A DNA stretch of 64,000 nt from Acanthosoma haemorrhoidale (taxonomy: Eukaryota; Arthropoda; Insecta; Hemiptera; Acanthosomatidae): positions 62,001-126,000 of the forward strand of contig CAKNEZ010000011.1 in NCBI GenBank assembly GCA_930367205.1, written 5' to 3'. Each line of letters begins with the position of its first letter. Positions within the stretch are counted from its first letter, which is position 1. Made by a program: the position numbers and the translations under genes. Under the pieces are notes generated by a model. The model was not told the DNA's origin, did not search any database, and saw only the letters and a program-made list of their open reading frames with translations. Below are positions 1 to 10,380 of this stretch, one piece after another.

Positions 1-244
1 ATATATAGATATAAGGTGACTGAGAAGTATATGGTATAGACATAAGTTTAGTTATAGGGGGATGGAGGATGCACACCTCATGTAAATATAGTTTTATGTA
101 TAGGTAGAACACGGATCCAAAATTGTAAATAGTATTAGGATAACTAGCTATAAAAAAAAAAAAAATGTATATAGCTAGTTTAGGATTTGTAAATATAGTA
201 TAAGGGGTTTTTTTTTTTGTTTTTGAGAATAAATGGAACAAAAC
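1..244. other. AT-rich sequence without a gene; one short hairpin
   Basis: I see no coding sequence here. Positions 142-152 and 170-180 form a perfect 11-bp inverted repeat (AACTAGCTATA and its complement) around an A-rich loop. It could be a degenerate transposon end or a chance AT-rich palindrome. Confidence 0.4.
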
Positions 245-256
245 AAAATAACCGAA

Positions 257-409
257 GGTGCGCTGACCGGTGCAACAATCCCATTGCACCGGAATACGCG
301 CACCACAGGCTACGTAACCCCACGATCCCGCTTCACGGGCTTGTGGGGCAAGCCCGTTTGAGGCTCAGCCTCAGGTAGGGCGAAAAAAAAAAAAAAAAAA
401 AAAAAAAAA
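257..409 (+). repeat. Hairpin-rich unit ending in a 27-nt poly(A) tract
   Basis: This GC-rich island in AT-rich surroundings contains consecutive perfect stems. An outer 7-bp stem (257-263 with 298-304) encloses a 9-bp stem (267-275 with 284-292). Then come a 9-bp stem at 335-343/349-357 with loop TGGGG and a 6-bp stem at 359-364/368-373. The unit ends in 27 A residues (383-409), directly against the polymerase remnant. Structure plus an A-tail suggests a retroposed structured RNA or a SINE. I could not match it to tRNA, 5S, 7SL or snRNA, and I see no clear A and B boxes. Family unknown. Confidence 0.45.
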
Positions 410-410
410 G

Positions 411-2788
411 ATGCGTGAGAAGGCGATTGCAAAAGAAAACGGAATAATTACAGCTTCGTTAGGAAAGTCGGTTGAAGATATTTACATTCCTAACGATGAT
501 AAAAAATTATTAGCCCACGAACAATAAAAAAGAAGTTTTAGTAAATTTACTAAATTCTTATGTTGACGAATGGAAAACTTTTAAAATAAATATAATGTTA
601 GAATGCACATACATTAAGAAAAATGAAAATACTATAATTGAAAGAACAGATTTTAATTTTAAATCGAAAGTTAGTACGATAGATGTTTCTATAAACCTAC
701 AAAATTACATTGAAACAATTTTTGAAAAAACTTTAGAGGAACAGGACGAGTTTGAAAAAAAAGGTTCCGGTTGGATGTATACCTCTGTAAACTATATCTG
801 CTTACATTTAACTAAATATAAACCTTTTGGAGGATCTCAATATATTGAATTACCTAAAAAAATACGGGACAAACGTTGGGTTATAAATGTAAGAAATAAT
901 ACTAATGATTTCTTCCGTTTAGCTATACTTAGTGATAATATTAGATCAAATGACTTTAATGCATACAAAAATATTCAAACTTCATATTCCTTAGATTCTA
1001 TATCGTTCCCGACACCAATTAAGGATATCAAACGATTTGAAAATTTAAATAATCTGTCTATAAATGTTTATGGCTTGGACGAGAAAAATAATGTGTATCC
1101 GATTAGAATTAGTAAAAAGGAAAATTATGATAAAATGTTTGATTTATTATTAACACAAAATGGGGAAAATTTTCAATATTGCTTGATCACAAATCTTTCA
1201 CGATTAGTAAGTTCTCAAATATCTTTGCACAAATGTGCATATAGCATCTGTCGTAGATGTCTGTTCGTATTTCCAAAGACGTATGTAAAAAAGTATGGGA
1301 AAAATGGTAATAAGCAAAAGCGTGAACATGAATTATTTTGTCGTAATCATAAACCAATTCGATCTGTTTTTCCGAAAGAAGATAAAATTGAATTTAAACA
1401 TGTGGAATATACAAAACCTATCCCAATTGTAGTTTATGCAGACATTGAATCTCTTTTAATACCAATTTCGGGGCCTGTTCCTCATCCGTCAACATCTTGG
1501 AACAAAGCTGTTCATGAGCATCGTGCCTTTTCTGTTTCACTTCTGGTCAAGTCTGACATTTTTGATTTGAAACCGTTTGTTTATACGGGTGAAACTATAT
1601 GCTAGCGTTTTTAGAAAAACTTGAATCTATATCTGTTGAAGCGGATAAAATATACGCTAATCCTCTTCCGATGGAAGAAATGAGCAAAGGGGAAAATGAA
1701 ATATTTTATTTTGCTAAAGACTGCATAATATGTCAATACCCCTTAGACGAACTTCATCGCCTGCGTCTTAACTGTCACTTGACAGGAAAATTTATCGGAC
1801 CAGCACATAGCGCATGTAATTTAAGAGCAAGAAAGCCTGATTTTATACCTGTTTTTATGCACAACTTACAAGGCTATGATTCTCATTTTATAATCCCTTT
1901 CTTGGGCCACTGTGAAAATGTTTGCATAATTCCTAGTAATTCTGAAAATTATATAAGTTTCACTATAAAATTTAAAGGATGTAGAACGAAAATACGATTT
2001 GTTGACTCGTTTATATTTCTATCATCGAGTTTGGATACATTGGTGAACAGTTTACAAAATCAACCTCAATCAATTAATGAAATATTTCCAAATATGGCTA
2101 GTATTATTAATGATGAAAACAAAATTAAATAACTTACAAGGTAAGGCGTATTTCCATACAATTATTTTAATTCGTTTGAATGTCTAAATGAAACTCAACT
2201 ACCTTCTAAAAAAATCATTTTTTAATGAATTGACAACAAAATCCATTAGCAATGTAGACTATGAACATGCAAAAAGTTTGTGGGAAACGTTTAAAATCAA
2301 AATATTAAAAGATTATGTAGAATTATATGTACAAACCGATGTAATTCTGTTGTGTGAAGTTTTTGAAACCTTCCGCCTTCTCTGTCTACAAATTTATCAA
2401 TTGGATCCAACATGGTTTTTTTACTTTACCTCAGCTATCGTGGAATGCAATGTTGAAATATACTCAAATAAAATTAGATGTAATAAAAGATATTGATATG
2501 GTACAGTTTTTTGAAAAAGGAATAAGGGGAGGTATTTTCCAAGTCGTTTCCCGCTATGCCAAAGCTAACAATAAATATTTAAGTGAGTACGATTCTACTA
2601 AACCCAGTAATTATTTATTATATGTAGATGTTAACAATCTTTATGGTTATGCCATGAACCTGCCCCTGCCATATGCCAAATTTGAGTGGACTGATGAAAT
2701 AGTAAATGTATTAGATCTGGAAAACAATTCAGAAACAGGTTATATGCTGGATGTTGATATTGAGTACCCCGTAGAAATTCATATATGA
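411..2788 (+). pseudogene. pPolB: Polinton/Maverick protein-primed DNA polymerase B, broken and truncated
   Basis: This is the remnant of the protein-primed family B DNA polymerase that replicates Polintons. The coding trace is spread over three frames: about 545-1605, 1599-2132 and 2188-2788. An exonuclease I motif (YADIE) lies near 1436, an Exo II-like motif (HNLQGYDSHF) near 1860, an Exo III-like motif (YVQTDVILL) near 2325, and palm motif A (DVNNLYGYAM) near 2630. The palm motifs B and C expected downstream are absent, so the 3' part is lost at about 2788. Frame breaks lie near 1597, between 2132 and 2188, and near 2400. A short open stretch at 411-524 may be more of the N-terminus. The gene cannot give an active enzyme. 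Family assignment is firm; the exact number of lesions is not. Confidence 0.85.
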
Positions 2789-3232
2789 CTACCTGTGTAT
2801 CGTAAAACATACCCCTGGCCGACAGGATCCGCTTTCCACGAGGGAGGGGGTTACCATATTTATATCAGTAAATTTCGCCCTAAAAAGGACACTCTGTTTC
2901 CTAGTCTCCTGAGCCACACTACTTGTAACTTCACACCAGGGGCACTTGGCCCCTGGTAGGCCCACTCTTCACTCTTTTCTAGTCTCTACATACCGATAGC
3001 CGCTATCACGATAGTCGCGATACGCCTACTCAGCCTTCCGCTAATCTACTCTATGACGCACCTCTACGACGGCACTTTGCCACACAGCCTATAGCAGACC
3101 TCTGACGACTTGTACTTATTACGCTGCCGATCTCTCGCCCGAACTCTGAAAACTGGTCTTATTCTTTATGAACCTCTGAACCTCATCCTGAACACAGTGT
3201 CTTGTCGGGACACATTCCTATCAATAAATGGA
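2789..3232 (+). repeat. Diverged fragment of a dispersed promoter-type repeat
   Basis: This is non-coding sequence of moderate GC. Its right part (about 3165-3215) resembles the conserved block at 12590-12635, where a run of the form CCTGAxCAxAGTG is followed by TTGTCGGGxCACA. I infer a diverged third copy of the repeat at 12060-12840 and 23540-24360. It abuts the truncation point of the polymerase remnant, so its insertion may explain that truncation. Confidence 0.35.
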
Positions 3233-3280
3233 GTCCATGGTTGGAACATGGTCCATGTTATTAACTACAACAGTCCGACA

Positions 3281-3345
3281 ATTGTTGACCTCCGACAATT
3301 GTTCACCTTTTCCGACAATTGTTCACCTCCGACAATTGTTCAACC
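3281..3345. repeat. Short tandem repeat built on a CGACAATTGTT core
   Basis: Four imperfect units of 16-20 bp each contain CGACAATTGTT, whose centre ACAATTGT is palindromic. Spacing varies slightly through insertion of T residues. No coding role is apparent. Confidence 0.7.
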
Positions 3346-3449
3346 ATTTCCCGACAGTAACCAATGAAAAATCATTATTTCGTCAAGTAAACAAACCAAA
3401 TTTTAAAGGTAGGATCATATTTGCAGATAATGTAACAGCAGTCCAGTTG

Positions 3450-3608
3450 TGTGATGAAATGGAATGCTTAATATTCCATATGTTTAATTTATCATATGTT
3501 CAATTGTTCAAATTTATTTTCAACTCTGTCATTACTGTCTGTAGTTTATAATAAATAAAAGCCTAATTTCTGGTCTTAAATGTATTTATTATCAGTACAA
3601 ATACAACA
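3450..3608 (+). mobile_element. LTR of Gypsy element A, third copy
   Basis: This 159-bp sequence begins TGTGATGAAATGG and ends ATACAACA. It matches the 5' LTR of element A at 10381-10539 in length and almost all bases, but lies on the plus strand. It contains a TATAATAAATAAAAG segment that could serve as promoter or polyadenylation signal. The only internal sequence after it is the short protease fragment at 3609-3899. Confidence 0.85.
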
Positions 3609-3899
3609 ATTTTATTTATTATAGACTACAACAATTTCACTCTCAAACACAAGATTCCTCTTTTTCCGGGGGAGGGGAGGGTTTCAATGGCCTCAACTTC
3701 GCTTTCCTCTACAATCGATGGACATGTTCTGGTCGACCTCAAAATAAACGAACATATGTATCCTTCATGCAAATTAACAGTCATGAAAGGCCTTTGTGCT
3801 GAAGTATTGATTGGCTATGATATACTCGTGGAATATTCTGACGTTTTAATCTCTTTTGGTGGATCAAAGCCCCCACTCACTATATGTGCCTCTACTGTC
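3609..3899 (+). pseudogene. Gypsy element A protease fragment joined to leader sequence
   Basis: Directly after the LTR come about 15 bases of element A leader (ATTTTATTTATTATA). The sequence then jumps into the retropepsin region about 0.9 kb further on in the full element. The reading frame from 3687 matches the element A protease downstream of its active site (GHVLVDLK, EVLIGYDILVEY). The active-site DTG stretch itself is lost. The join lies in a TTATA shared by both sides, so microhomology-mediated deletion is a reasonable explanation. Homology ends at about 3899. Confidence 0.75.
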
Positions 3900-4193
3900 A
3901 GAATGAAAGACATAGGTTGATTGAATATAAGTAATAATTTATTAACTATTAAATAAGTACATTTTAATCAAAAGTTATATAGGTTAGATTAATATTGTCA
4001 GCCGGCTTTGTTCATTTAATAGAGATAACCAAACCATATGACATCTCCGGTTTTTTTTTTTTTTTTTTTTTTTCTTTTATTGTGATACATAGTTTTCTTT
4101 TAGATATGCTGGCTGACGACTGATTCGTCCACTACGAGTTACATATGTGTCATTGTCATTATTGATATCTTCGCTCTGGCTTTGGTTCATTAA
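3900..4193. other. No gene; T23 tract and probable edge of a Gypsy fragment
   Basis: This AT-rich stretch has 23 consecutive T residues at 4051-4073. Read on the minus strand, the sequence downstream of the integrase fragment runs through the homopolymer into GGAGATGTCATATGG, a purine-rich block of the sort found before a 3' LTR. No second LTR copy is available to confirm this. Confidence 0.3.
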
Positions 4194-4797
4194 TTACTGA
4201 TCTGCTAGATCGGCTGTATTATTAACCTTACCATTATTATTTGGATTTTTCGAAATTTGTGGTTTAATATTTTCATCAAGTCTATATTCGTTACTTTCTA
4301 TTTCGAATGGTAGGCTAGTATCATTTCTTAAGTGTATTATATTGCGCGTCAATAAGGAGCCTCCCTCTGTCTTAATTTGATAAGCCCTATTGTTTATGTT
4401 TCTATCTATTATTACAGCCCGATCCCACATTCCTTGTTTGTTTCTTACTCTAACATTTTCTCCTTTTTCGTATTTTTTCAAATCTTTGGCTCGTTGGTCA
4501 TGAAAAATTTGTTGTTTCCTTTGTCTTTGTAACAATTCACCTTTTATATATGAATTTTCTTCACTTTTAAACTTTGGTATATCATATAGAACACCATTCA
4601 CATTTTTACCTTGCATTATCACATTTGGAGAAGGTATTGTATTAGATATTGGTGTGTTGTTTAATTCTAGTATTGCTAAGTGCACATCTTTTTTATCAAA
4701 ATGAGCTTTTCTAATTACATTTTTCACAGTTTGTATGTGCCGCTCCACCATTCCGTTACTTTGTGGATATGTTGGACTCGACGTAACATGCTGTAAA
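4194..4797 (-). pseudogene. Gypsy-type integrase C-terminal fragment
   Basis: The minus strand encodes about 200 residues matching the end of a retroviral-type integrase. The catalytic-glutamate region (TYPQSNGMVERHIQTVK) lies at about 4725-4785. It is followed by the helical C-terminal extension and an SH3-like segment (VRVRNKQGMWDRAVI, YQIKTEGG). The first two catalytic aspartates and everything upstream are missing, so this is a 5'-truncated fragment. It differs from elements A, B and D and so represents a further Gypsy family. It lies between the element A fragment and the Polinton piece. Confidence 0.75.
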
Positions 4798-4933
4798 ATA
4801 GAGAAAGCTATTTTTTAATTAGCTAATCACAACTGGGGTTTTTCATGTCAAAGAAACTACTCCAGGGAACAGACAGAATTAAACGTGTTGAGATGAAAAA
4901 AAATTAATAAAAATAATAGTGGGGTTAACGACT

Positions 4934-5345
4934 GAGTAGATATAAAAGGCGGTTTGAGTATGAGTAACGAGATGATGACCTTGAAGGGTGTCGTATGGCG
5001 TTATCTCGTGACCTTGAGGTTTGCCCATTCTCTGCAAGGCGAGGGGGGAGGAAATTCTGGGAATGGGTGTGTAATTTCGGGGAATTAGAGTGTCATTGGA
5101 GGGTGATAAGAGTTTATAAGTGTGCCAGGAGCCTCCAGATAGTTGATCTCACAACATTGGAAAGAAGAACTGGCAACGTCGCATGGGGTGAGTCACTGTG
5201 ACTCACTTAGTGCAGTCAGCTGGGGGGCTCGCCCCTATGACGTACGGCCATTCAGTGATAAGAGTTCTCCTGTGACGTAGCACAGCTGGGTCTAGGATGT
5301 GTCCCAATCATGGTTCCCATCCAAGCGCGGGTCTCTCATGGGCCA
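4934..5345 (+). promoter_or_regulatory. Polinton-associated promoter-like repeat, copy 1
   Basis: This roughly 0.4-kb non-coding segment is closely related to 39372-39815 and has the same orientation. Both open with GAGTAGATATAAAAGG, giving a good TATA box (TATAAAAG at 4941-4948), and both carry GTGATAAGAGTTTATAAG-like and CATTCAGTGATAAGA blocks. In this copy it lies about 150 bp upstream of the Polinton ATPase. In the other copy it precedes a BIR gene. It may be the terminal or subterminal repeat of this Polinton family. The match is visible; the promoter role is inferred. Confidence 0.65.
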
Positions 5346-5496
5346 GGTTATTTCTTGGAATCGTCTGTGTGTCTTTGTGACGTACATAGGGAGGTGTCTC
5401 GTTGGGGAGGTGATAAGAGTTGATGAGTGTGTCTTTAATGACCCCTGAGCTTTACTCAATATATATTCATGCATAATGTCGTCGTATGCATTCAGA

Positions 5497-6081
5497 ATGA
5501 AACTAGTCACACAAGAACAACGTTTTTCCACTGTCAACTTTTCTCCAGTTAAAGTTGATTCAGAAGGGAGACATAGTGCATTATTACCAAACACCATTCG
5601 ATCATAAATTCGTGGGCCTAGCGGTTGTGGAAAGACTAATATTATTATTGCACTTTTATTAAATTCAAATGGTTTAAAATTTAAAAATGTTTACCTTTTT
5701 GAAAAAACATTACATCAACCTAAATACCAGTATTTAAAGAGTGTCATAAATCTTGTTCCTGAAATAGGATCATATGAATTTGAAGATGCAAATGAATTGC
5801 CTCAGGAAGTTGAATCCGATTCGGTGTGTATATTCGATGACGTCACTATGGAAAATCAAGATGTAATTAAACGATACTTTAGTTATGGTCGTCATATGAA
5901 CCTTGATTGTTTTTATTTAACACAAAGTTATGTTTGTATCCCAAGACTCCTTATCAGATGTAACATAAACTTTTTAATAGTATTTCCTCAAGATGGATTA
6001 AATTTGAAACATATTTACGAGGAGCATGTGAGCACTCCTGATTTAAGAGATGTGTTCATTATGTTGGAAAGAGCCTTTTAA
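5497..6081 (+). pseudogene. ATP: Polinton packaging ATPase (FtsK/HerA type), one in-frame stop
   Basis: This is the genome-packaging ATPase of Polintons, related to the A32-type ATPases of large DNA viruses. The frame opens at ATG 5497 and spans 195 codons including the terminal stop. A P-loop (GPSGCGKTN) lies at about 5613-5640. A Walker B-like strand (VCIFDDVT) lies near 5826, and a conserved QSY segment near 5920. A single in-frame TAA at 5605-5607 sits just before the P-loop and would end translation after 36 codons. The rest is uninterrupted, so the lesion looks recent. The start region GCATTCAGAATGAAA is matched at 45560-45590 in the second Polinton. A small Polinton-type gene follows on the same strand. 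Confidence 0.85.
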
Positions 6082-6156
6082 TAACCTTGTAGTTGACAAG
6101 AGTAGGGATCTGAATAATGGGCGTTTTCGAAAAGGAATCGATACATTCATTGTGGA

Positions 6157-6164
6157 TATATAAA
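6157..6164 (+). promoter_or_regulatory. TATA box upstream of the small basic Polinton gene
   Basis: TATATAAA lies 35 bp upstream of the ATG at 6199, a suitable distance for a core promoter with a very short leader. Confidence 0.6.
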
Positions 6165-6198
6165 GAGCATTGCGTGGTAGTAATTGTCATTAACAATC

Positions 6199-6571
6199 AT
6201 GGACCCAAAAGTCACTCGTGAGATTATAAAAACTAGTGAGATTTTGAAAAAAAAATTTCGATCATTCAAGCGTACTGTCCAGGATGTTAAAAAAAGGTCG
6301 ACAAGAATTTTTCACTCCCGTGTTCCATCCACTAGAAGACATTAAACAATCAGTAAAGTTGTTCCAGGCCACCCCCGCAGTGACACCAAGAATAGTAAAA
6401 AGGAGAGATACTAACGTTAAGGACAAAACACCTGATAAAAGTGGGGTGGAGTCTACTAGTATTTACAGGAAATCAACATTATTGCCAAAAACAATGTCTC
6501 ACTACAAAAGAGCTACATCAGTTTCATCCAATGATACTGTTGTATTTGTTAAAATACATTTAAGACCATAA
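6199..6571 (+). pseudogene. Small basic Polinton protein, frameshifted and cut by Gypsy A
   Basis: A lysine/arginine-rich protein starts at ATG 6199 (MDPKVTREIIKTSEILKK). After a run of seven A residues near 6287 the similarity-bearing frame changes to the one running 6284-6571. The two frames together resemble the small basic proteins found beside the ATPase in Polintons, possibly the type named PW; that naming is tentative. The last codons (from 6538) are LTR sequence of Gypsy element A, so the native C-terminus was removed by that insertion. Function is unknown, and a virion-associated role is only inferred from context. Confidence 0.55.
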
Positions 6572-6689
6572 ATTAGGCTTTTGTTTATTATAAACTACAG
6601 ACAGTAATGACAGAGTTGAAAATAAATTTGAACAATTGAACATATGATAAATTAAACATATGGAATATTAAGCATTCCATTTCATCACA
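6538..6689 (-). repeat. Element A 3' LTR
   Basis: This 152-bp LTR corresponds to the 159-bp 5' LTR. The main difference is a short deletion near its outer end, where GTACTGATAATAAATAC is reduced to GTTAAAATAC. It ends TTCATCACA beside the polypurine tract. Confidence 0.85.
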
Positions 6690-6734
6690 TTCTCCCCCTC
6701 TATATTTTGAACTAAAACTTGGTTACATAATCCT

Positions 6735-9700
6735 TCAGATAAGCAGAAGGCTTGAGATTCGTCTAGGTCTTGAGGTTTCAGTGTAAGGTGAAGGTAGGTC
6801 GATTTGAACTTTCCGATTGATATTTCGAGGACTGGAGTTATTCAGATCTAGGGTGAACGGTAGACCTGCGTCAGCTCGACCAGTTCCAGCTCCTTCAGGG
6901 CTAGGTCGAATTTGAGACATTTCTCTTCGTTCTTCAATAAGTGGAGGGGCTTCAGCTTTTAGCAATAGATCCGTGTTCCCTCTAGGGGCAAGTTGTCGTA
7001 GAGAGACAGTTGATTCACTGCCATCTTTCCGCCTAATCATGCATATTGGGGGTTAGCTTCTAGAAGTTCTGCTTCTTCTACCAAGTCGTCATACTTGCTG
7101 GACCGTATGTTTCGTTTGATGAGTACTGGCCCAGGTGTGGTAAGCCAAGTAGGTAAAGCTTCTCCGTTTGAGGTTCGGCGAGGAAAACTAAAGAATCGTT
7201 CATGAGGAGTACAATTCGTGGCTGTGCATAACAAAGACCTAATGGAGTGAAGAGCTTCCGGGAGAACTTCTTCCCAATCGCGAGTCTGGTTGGAAAAAAA
7301 GTCTGGTGAGATTTTTCGTCTTGAGAGCTAGATTTATGGTTTTCCACAAGGTACTATTCAAACGCTCCACCTGTCCATTCCCTTGAGGATTATAGGGCGT
7401 TGAGTTGCTAGTGGCTATTCCGTTGGAATGTAGGAATGATATTAATTCTCGTGAAATAAAGGAGGAACCTCTGTCCGAGTGCATATAAGCTGGAGTCCCA
7501 AAAAGCATAAAAAGATCTGTAAAACATTTTATAACAGTGCCAGAGGTTGTGTCTTTACAAGCGTAGGCGAATGGGAATCTAGAATATTCGTCTATGATGG
7601 TCAGAATGTAGTAATTCCTCGTCTTCGAGGGGATTGGACCCTTGAAGTCTACATTTATTCGTTCAAAAGGAATAGTTGCTTTGATGAGAGTACCTTAAGA
7701 TTTGTGAAAACGGGGTTTGACTTCGGCACAAACCGAACAAGTTGAGTTGACCCTTCTAACATCTTCAACTGAAAATGGGAGATTCCTGCACCGCAGCCAG
7801 TGAACCATTCTGGTGATACCGGGATGGTTGAGAGATCGATGCAACTCCAACAGTCGATCATTGGAGATGGAGCTACAAACTCTAGATAGGGCATCAGCCT
7901 TCGTGTTTTCTCTTCCAGGGCGGTAGGTTATATCGAATTGGAAAGGAGCCAATTCAAGTCGCCAATGTAGAATTTTATCATTTTTTATTTTTCTTGAGTG
8001 TTTTTGATTGAATACGAAAGAGAGTGCTTGTTGATCAGTTAGTAGTTGAAAATGTCTACCCAAAAGAAAAGATCTCCATTTCTTGAGAGATTCCACAATT
8101 GCAGCTGCTTCCTTCTCGATCGCAGGGTGTGCACGTTCAGACTTAGTGAGTGTCCGTGAGAAGAACGCCACAGGCCGACCACCCTGACTCAAAGTTGCGG
8201 CCAAGGCGACGTCTGAAGCATCTGTCTCTACTACCATCTGTTCATTGTCATTCATTTTGGTAACTGCAGCTTCAGCAATACTTAGTTTTAGGTTTTCAAA
8301 ATCTTTAGTAGTTTGATGATCCAGAGGGAAGGTCTTAGAGTCGGTCAGTGATCTAATTTTATCAGAATAATGTGCAATCCATTTCGAGTAGTGAGCAAAG
8401 AGCCCTAGAGCACGCTTCAGTGATGCAGCGTTATGAGGAGGTGGCATTTCCAATAGGGGTTTGAGGTGCTCTGGATCCGGTCGGATATCGTTATGAGATA
8501 CCAAGTGCCCAAGCAAATGTATGGAAGTCAGGTTGGATTTGCTTTTTCTTTCGTTGATTTTGAGATTGTGTTTGTCAAGAGCTGCAAGGAGTCGAGAGAG
8601 ATTCAGATCATGGTCATTTTTATCGTGCCCACATACAGTTATGTCATCCAAGTACGAAAACACTCCAATTAACTTCTCTTGTGTTATAACCTTGTCAATA
8701 ACTCGCTGGAAACAGGCGACACCATTTGTCACCCCAAAAGGGATTCGGTTGAATTGGTAAAGTTTTCCCGCAGCCTCGAAAGCCGTAAAAGGTTTTTCTT
8801 CTTCCAAAATGGGTACCTGGTGGTATGCTGACTGAAGGTCAATCGTGCTGAATATTTTGTAGGCAGCAACTTTCCTAACCAAATCATCGATGTTTGGGAG
8901 CGGATATGCGTCAAGAAACGTGAATTTATTTATTGTCTGCGAGTAGTCTATTACCATGCGTTTTCTGTGGTGTTCACTTTCAGTAACTAGTACCTGAGCC
9001 CTCCAAGGAGAGTTGCTTTCCTCAATCACCCCCTCAGACAGAAGTTTGGACGTTTCATCGTGTATGAACAAGAGGTCAGCCTCAGTGTATCGCCTGGACT
9101 TTGTGGCAATAGGCTTGCAGTCTGCTGATAGATTACCAAATAAGCGAGGAGGTTCCACAGAGGCACCAGTAGAGGCACATATAGTGAGTGGGGGCTTTGA
9201 TCCACCAAAAGAGATTGAAACGTCAGAATATTCCACGAGTATATCATGGCCAATCAATACTTCAGCACAAAGGCCTTTCATGGCTGTTAATTTGCATGAA
9301 GGATACATATGTTCGTTTAGTTTGAGGTCGACCAGAACATGTCCTTCGATTGTAGAGGAAAGCGAAGTTGAGGCCATTGAAACCCTCCCCTCCCCCGGAA
9401 AAAGAGGAATCTTGTGTTTGAGAGTGAAATTGTGGTCTATAAAGCTAGAAGAGCTTCCAGTGTCAATCAAGCAGTGAGCACGAGTGTCATTGATTTCTAC
9501 TGGAATGATTGCCCGACTCAGCAGATTTAAATGTTCCTTGTTGACTGTCGCAATGACGGAAGCGGCAACTTTAGTGCTAGCACTTTTTCTACATACTTTA
9601 GCATAATGCCCCTTGATACCACATTTTCCACATTCAGCGTCTCGTGCAGGACATTTAGGGCGGGGATGTTTGTCAAAACCGCAAAAATAGCATTTATCAC

Positions 9701-9735
9701 CCGATTTAAAGAACTTGGTATTACTTGAATAGAGT
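6735..9735 (-). pseudogene. pol: Element A pol: zinc knuckle, protease, RT, RNase H, integrase
   Basis: Reading from 9735 down, the polyprotein has two cysteine knuckles (CYFCG, CGKCGIKGHYAKVC) and a retropepsin with the active site IDTGSSSSF at about 9470. The reverse transcriptase has SYLDD near 8650, and RNase H has ETDAS near 8215. The integrase has an HHCC finger (LNHPG, CSVCAEVK) followed by core motifs VDFKGP, HSDRG and GQVERLN. It is entered from gag by a one-base frame change. A TAA at 7695-7697 replaces the CAA seen at the matching site of the nested copy (near 29629). Further breaks lie near 7300 and 7035. The frame is fully open from 9470 to 7695 (591 codons), so decay is modest. 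It cannot make a complete polyprotein. Confidence 0.9.
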
Positions 9736-10350
9736 AGTGTCCGTTTTCTGTGCAGGAGCAGCTTCCTGAGACGAAATAGGGGTGCAGCTAGCGCTAGAGT
9801 AACTGCTTAAGGGTTGCATGTTCCCCTCAGCCTGTTTTTGAGCTGCCTCCAACGAGAGGGCCTGGTTGATAGCGTCGTCCAAACCTAAGGTGTCATTTTC
9901 TAACAAACGCTGACGAATCTGAGCGGACAGCAGGCCATTGATGAATGCGTCACGGATATATTGATTTTTGTGATCCATGGCACTTACAGCCTTAAAGTCG
10001 CAATCCTTGCTAAGGATTTTCAAGGTTTGAATATATTGGTCGATTGACTCAGTAGGTAGTTGTTTCCGAACTGCTAAAATATGTCGAGCATAAACTTCGC
10101 TCTTTCTTTTGACAAATACGGAGTTCAAAGTATCTACAACGTCAGCATAAGAATTACAGTCGCTGACTAGTTTATATACGTCATAGGATAGGAAATTAGT
10201 GATTACCTTAAGCTTATCTTCATCATTGAAATGTTTCGTTGTAGCATCGACGAAGTTTTGAAACGTCTTCAGCCAATGGGTCCACTCTTTAGCGGCAGTC
10301 GGAGAGTCGGGTTTTCCATCAAAGCGGCTTGGCTTGAGAAACTTGTCCAT
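9721..10350 (-). CDS. gag: Element A Gag
   Basis: This 209-codon ORF starts 30 bases inside the 5' LTR. It begins MDKFLKPSRFDGKPD and continues as a helical capsid-type domain typical of Gypsy Gag (EWTHWLKTFQNFVDA, IDQYIQTLKILSKDCDF, FINGLLSAQIRQRLLE). The zinc knuckles lie in the overlapping pol frame one base further on. So either expression needs a frameshift or a single-base indel has separated the knuckles from Gag. The ORF itself has no visible lesion. Confidence 0.85.
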   Translation of the reverse strand: MDKFLKPSRFDGKPDSPTAAKEWTHWLKTFQNFVDATTKHFNDEDKLKVITNFLSYDVYKLVSDCNSYADVVDTLNSVFVKRKSEVYARHILAVRKQLPTESIDQYIQTLKILSKDCDFKAVSAMDHKNQYIRDAFINGLLSAQIRQRLLENDTLGLDDAINQALSLEAAQKQAEGNMQPLSSYSSASCTPISSQEAAPAQKTDTTLFK

Positions 10351-10365
10351 TGTGGTTTGATTGTA

Positions 10366-10380
10366 TATAATAAATAAAAT
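10366..10380 (-). other. Candidate self-complementary primer-binding site of element A
   Basis: Sequence directly next to the 5' LTR reads ATTTTATTTATTATA on the coding strand. It lacks the TGG that a tRNA primer would need. It is complementary over 14 bases to a segment inside the same LTR (10429-10442). Self-priming from the RNA 5' end is known in Tf1/sushi-type Gypsy elements. The segment is very AT-rich, so chance is possible. Confidence 0.4.

Noticed and set aside
7479..7745. 88-codon plus-strand frame, nearly repeated at 29413-29679
   Set aside because: Its apparent conservation is explained by the two element A integrase copies on the opposite strand.
9013..9477. 154-codon plus-strand frame
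   Set aside because: It is antisense to the element A protease and RT region and only mirrors that gene.
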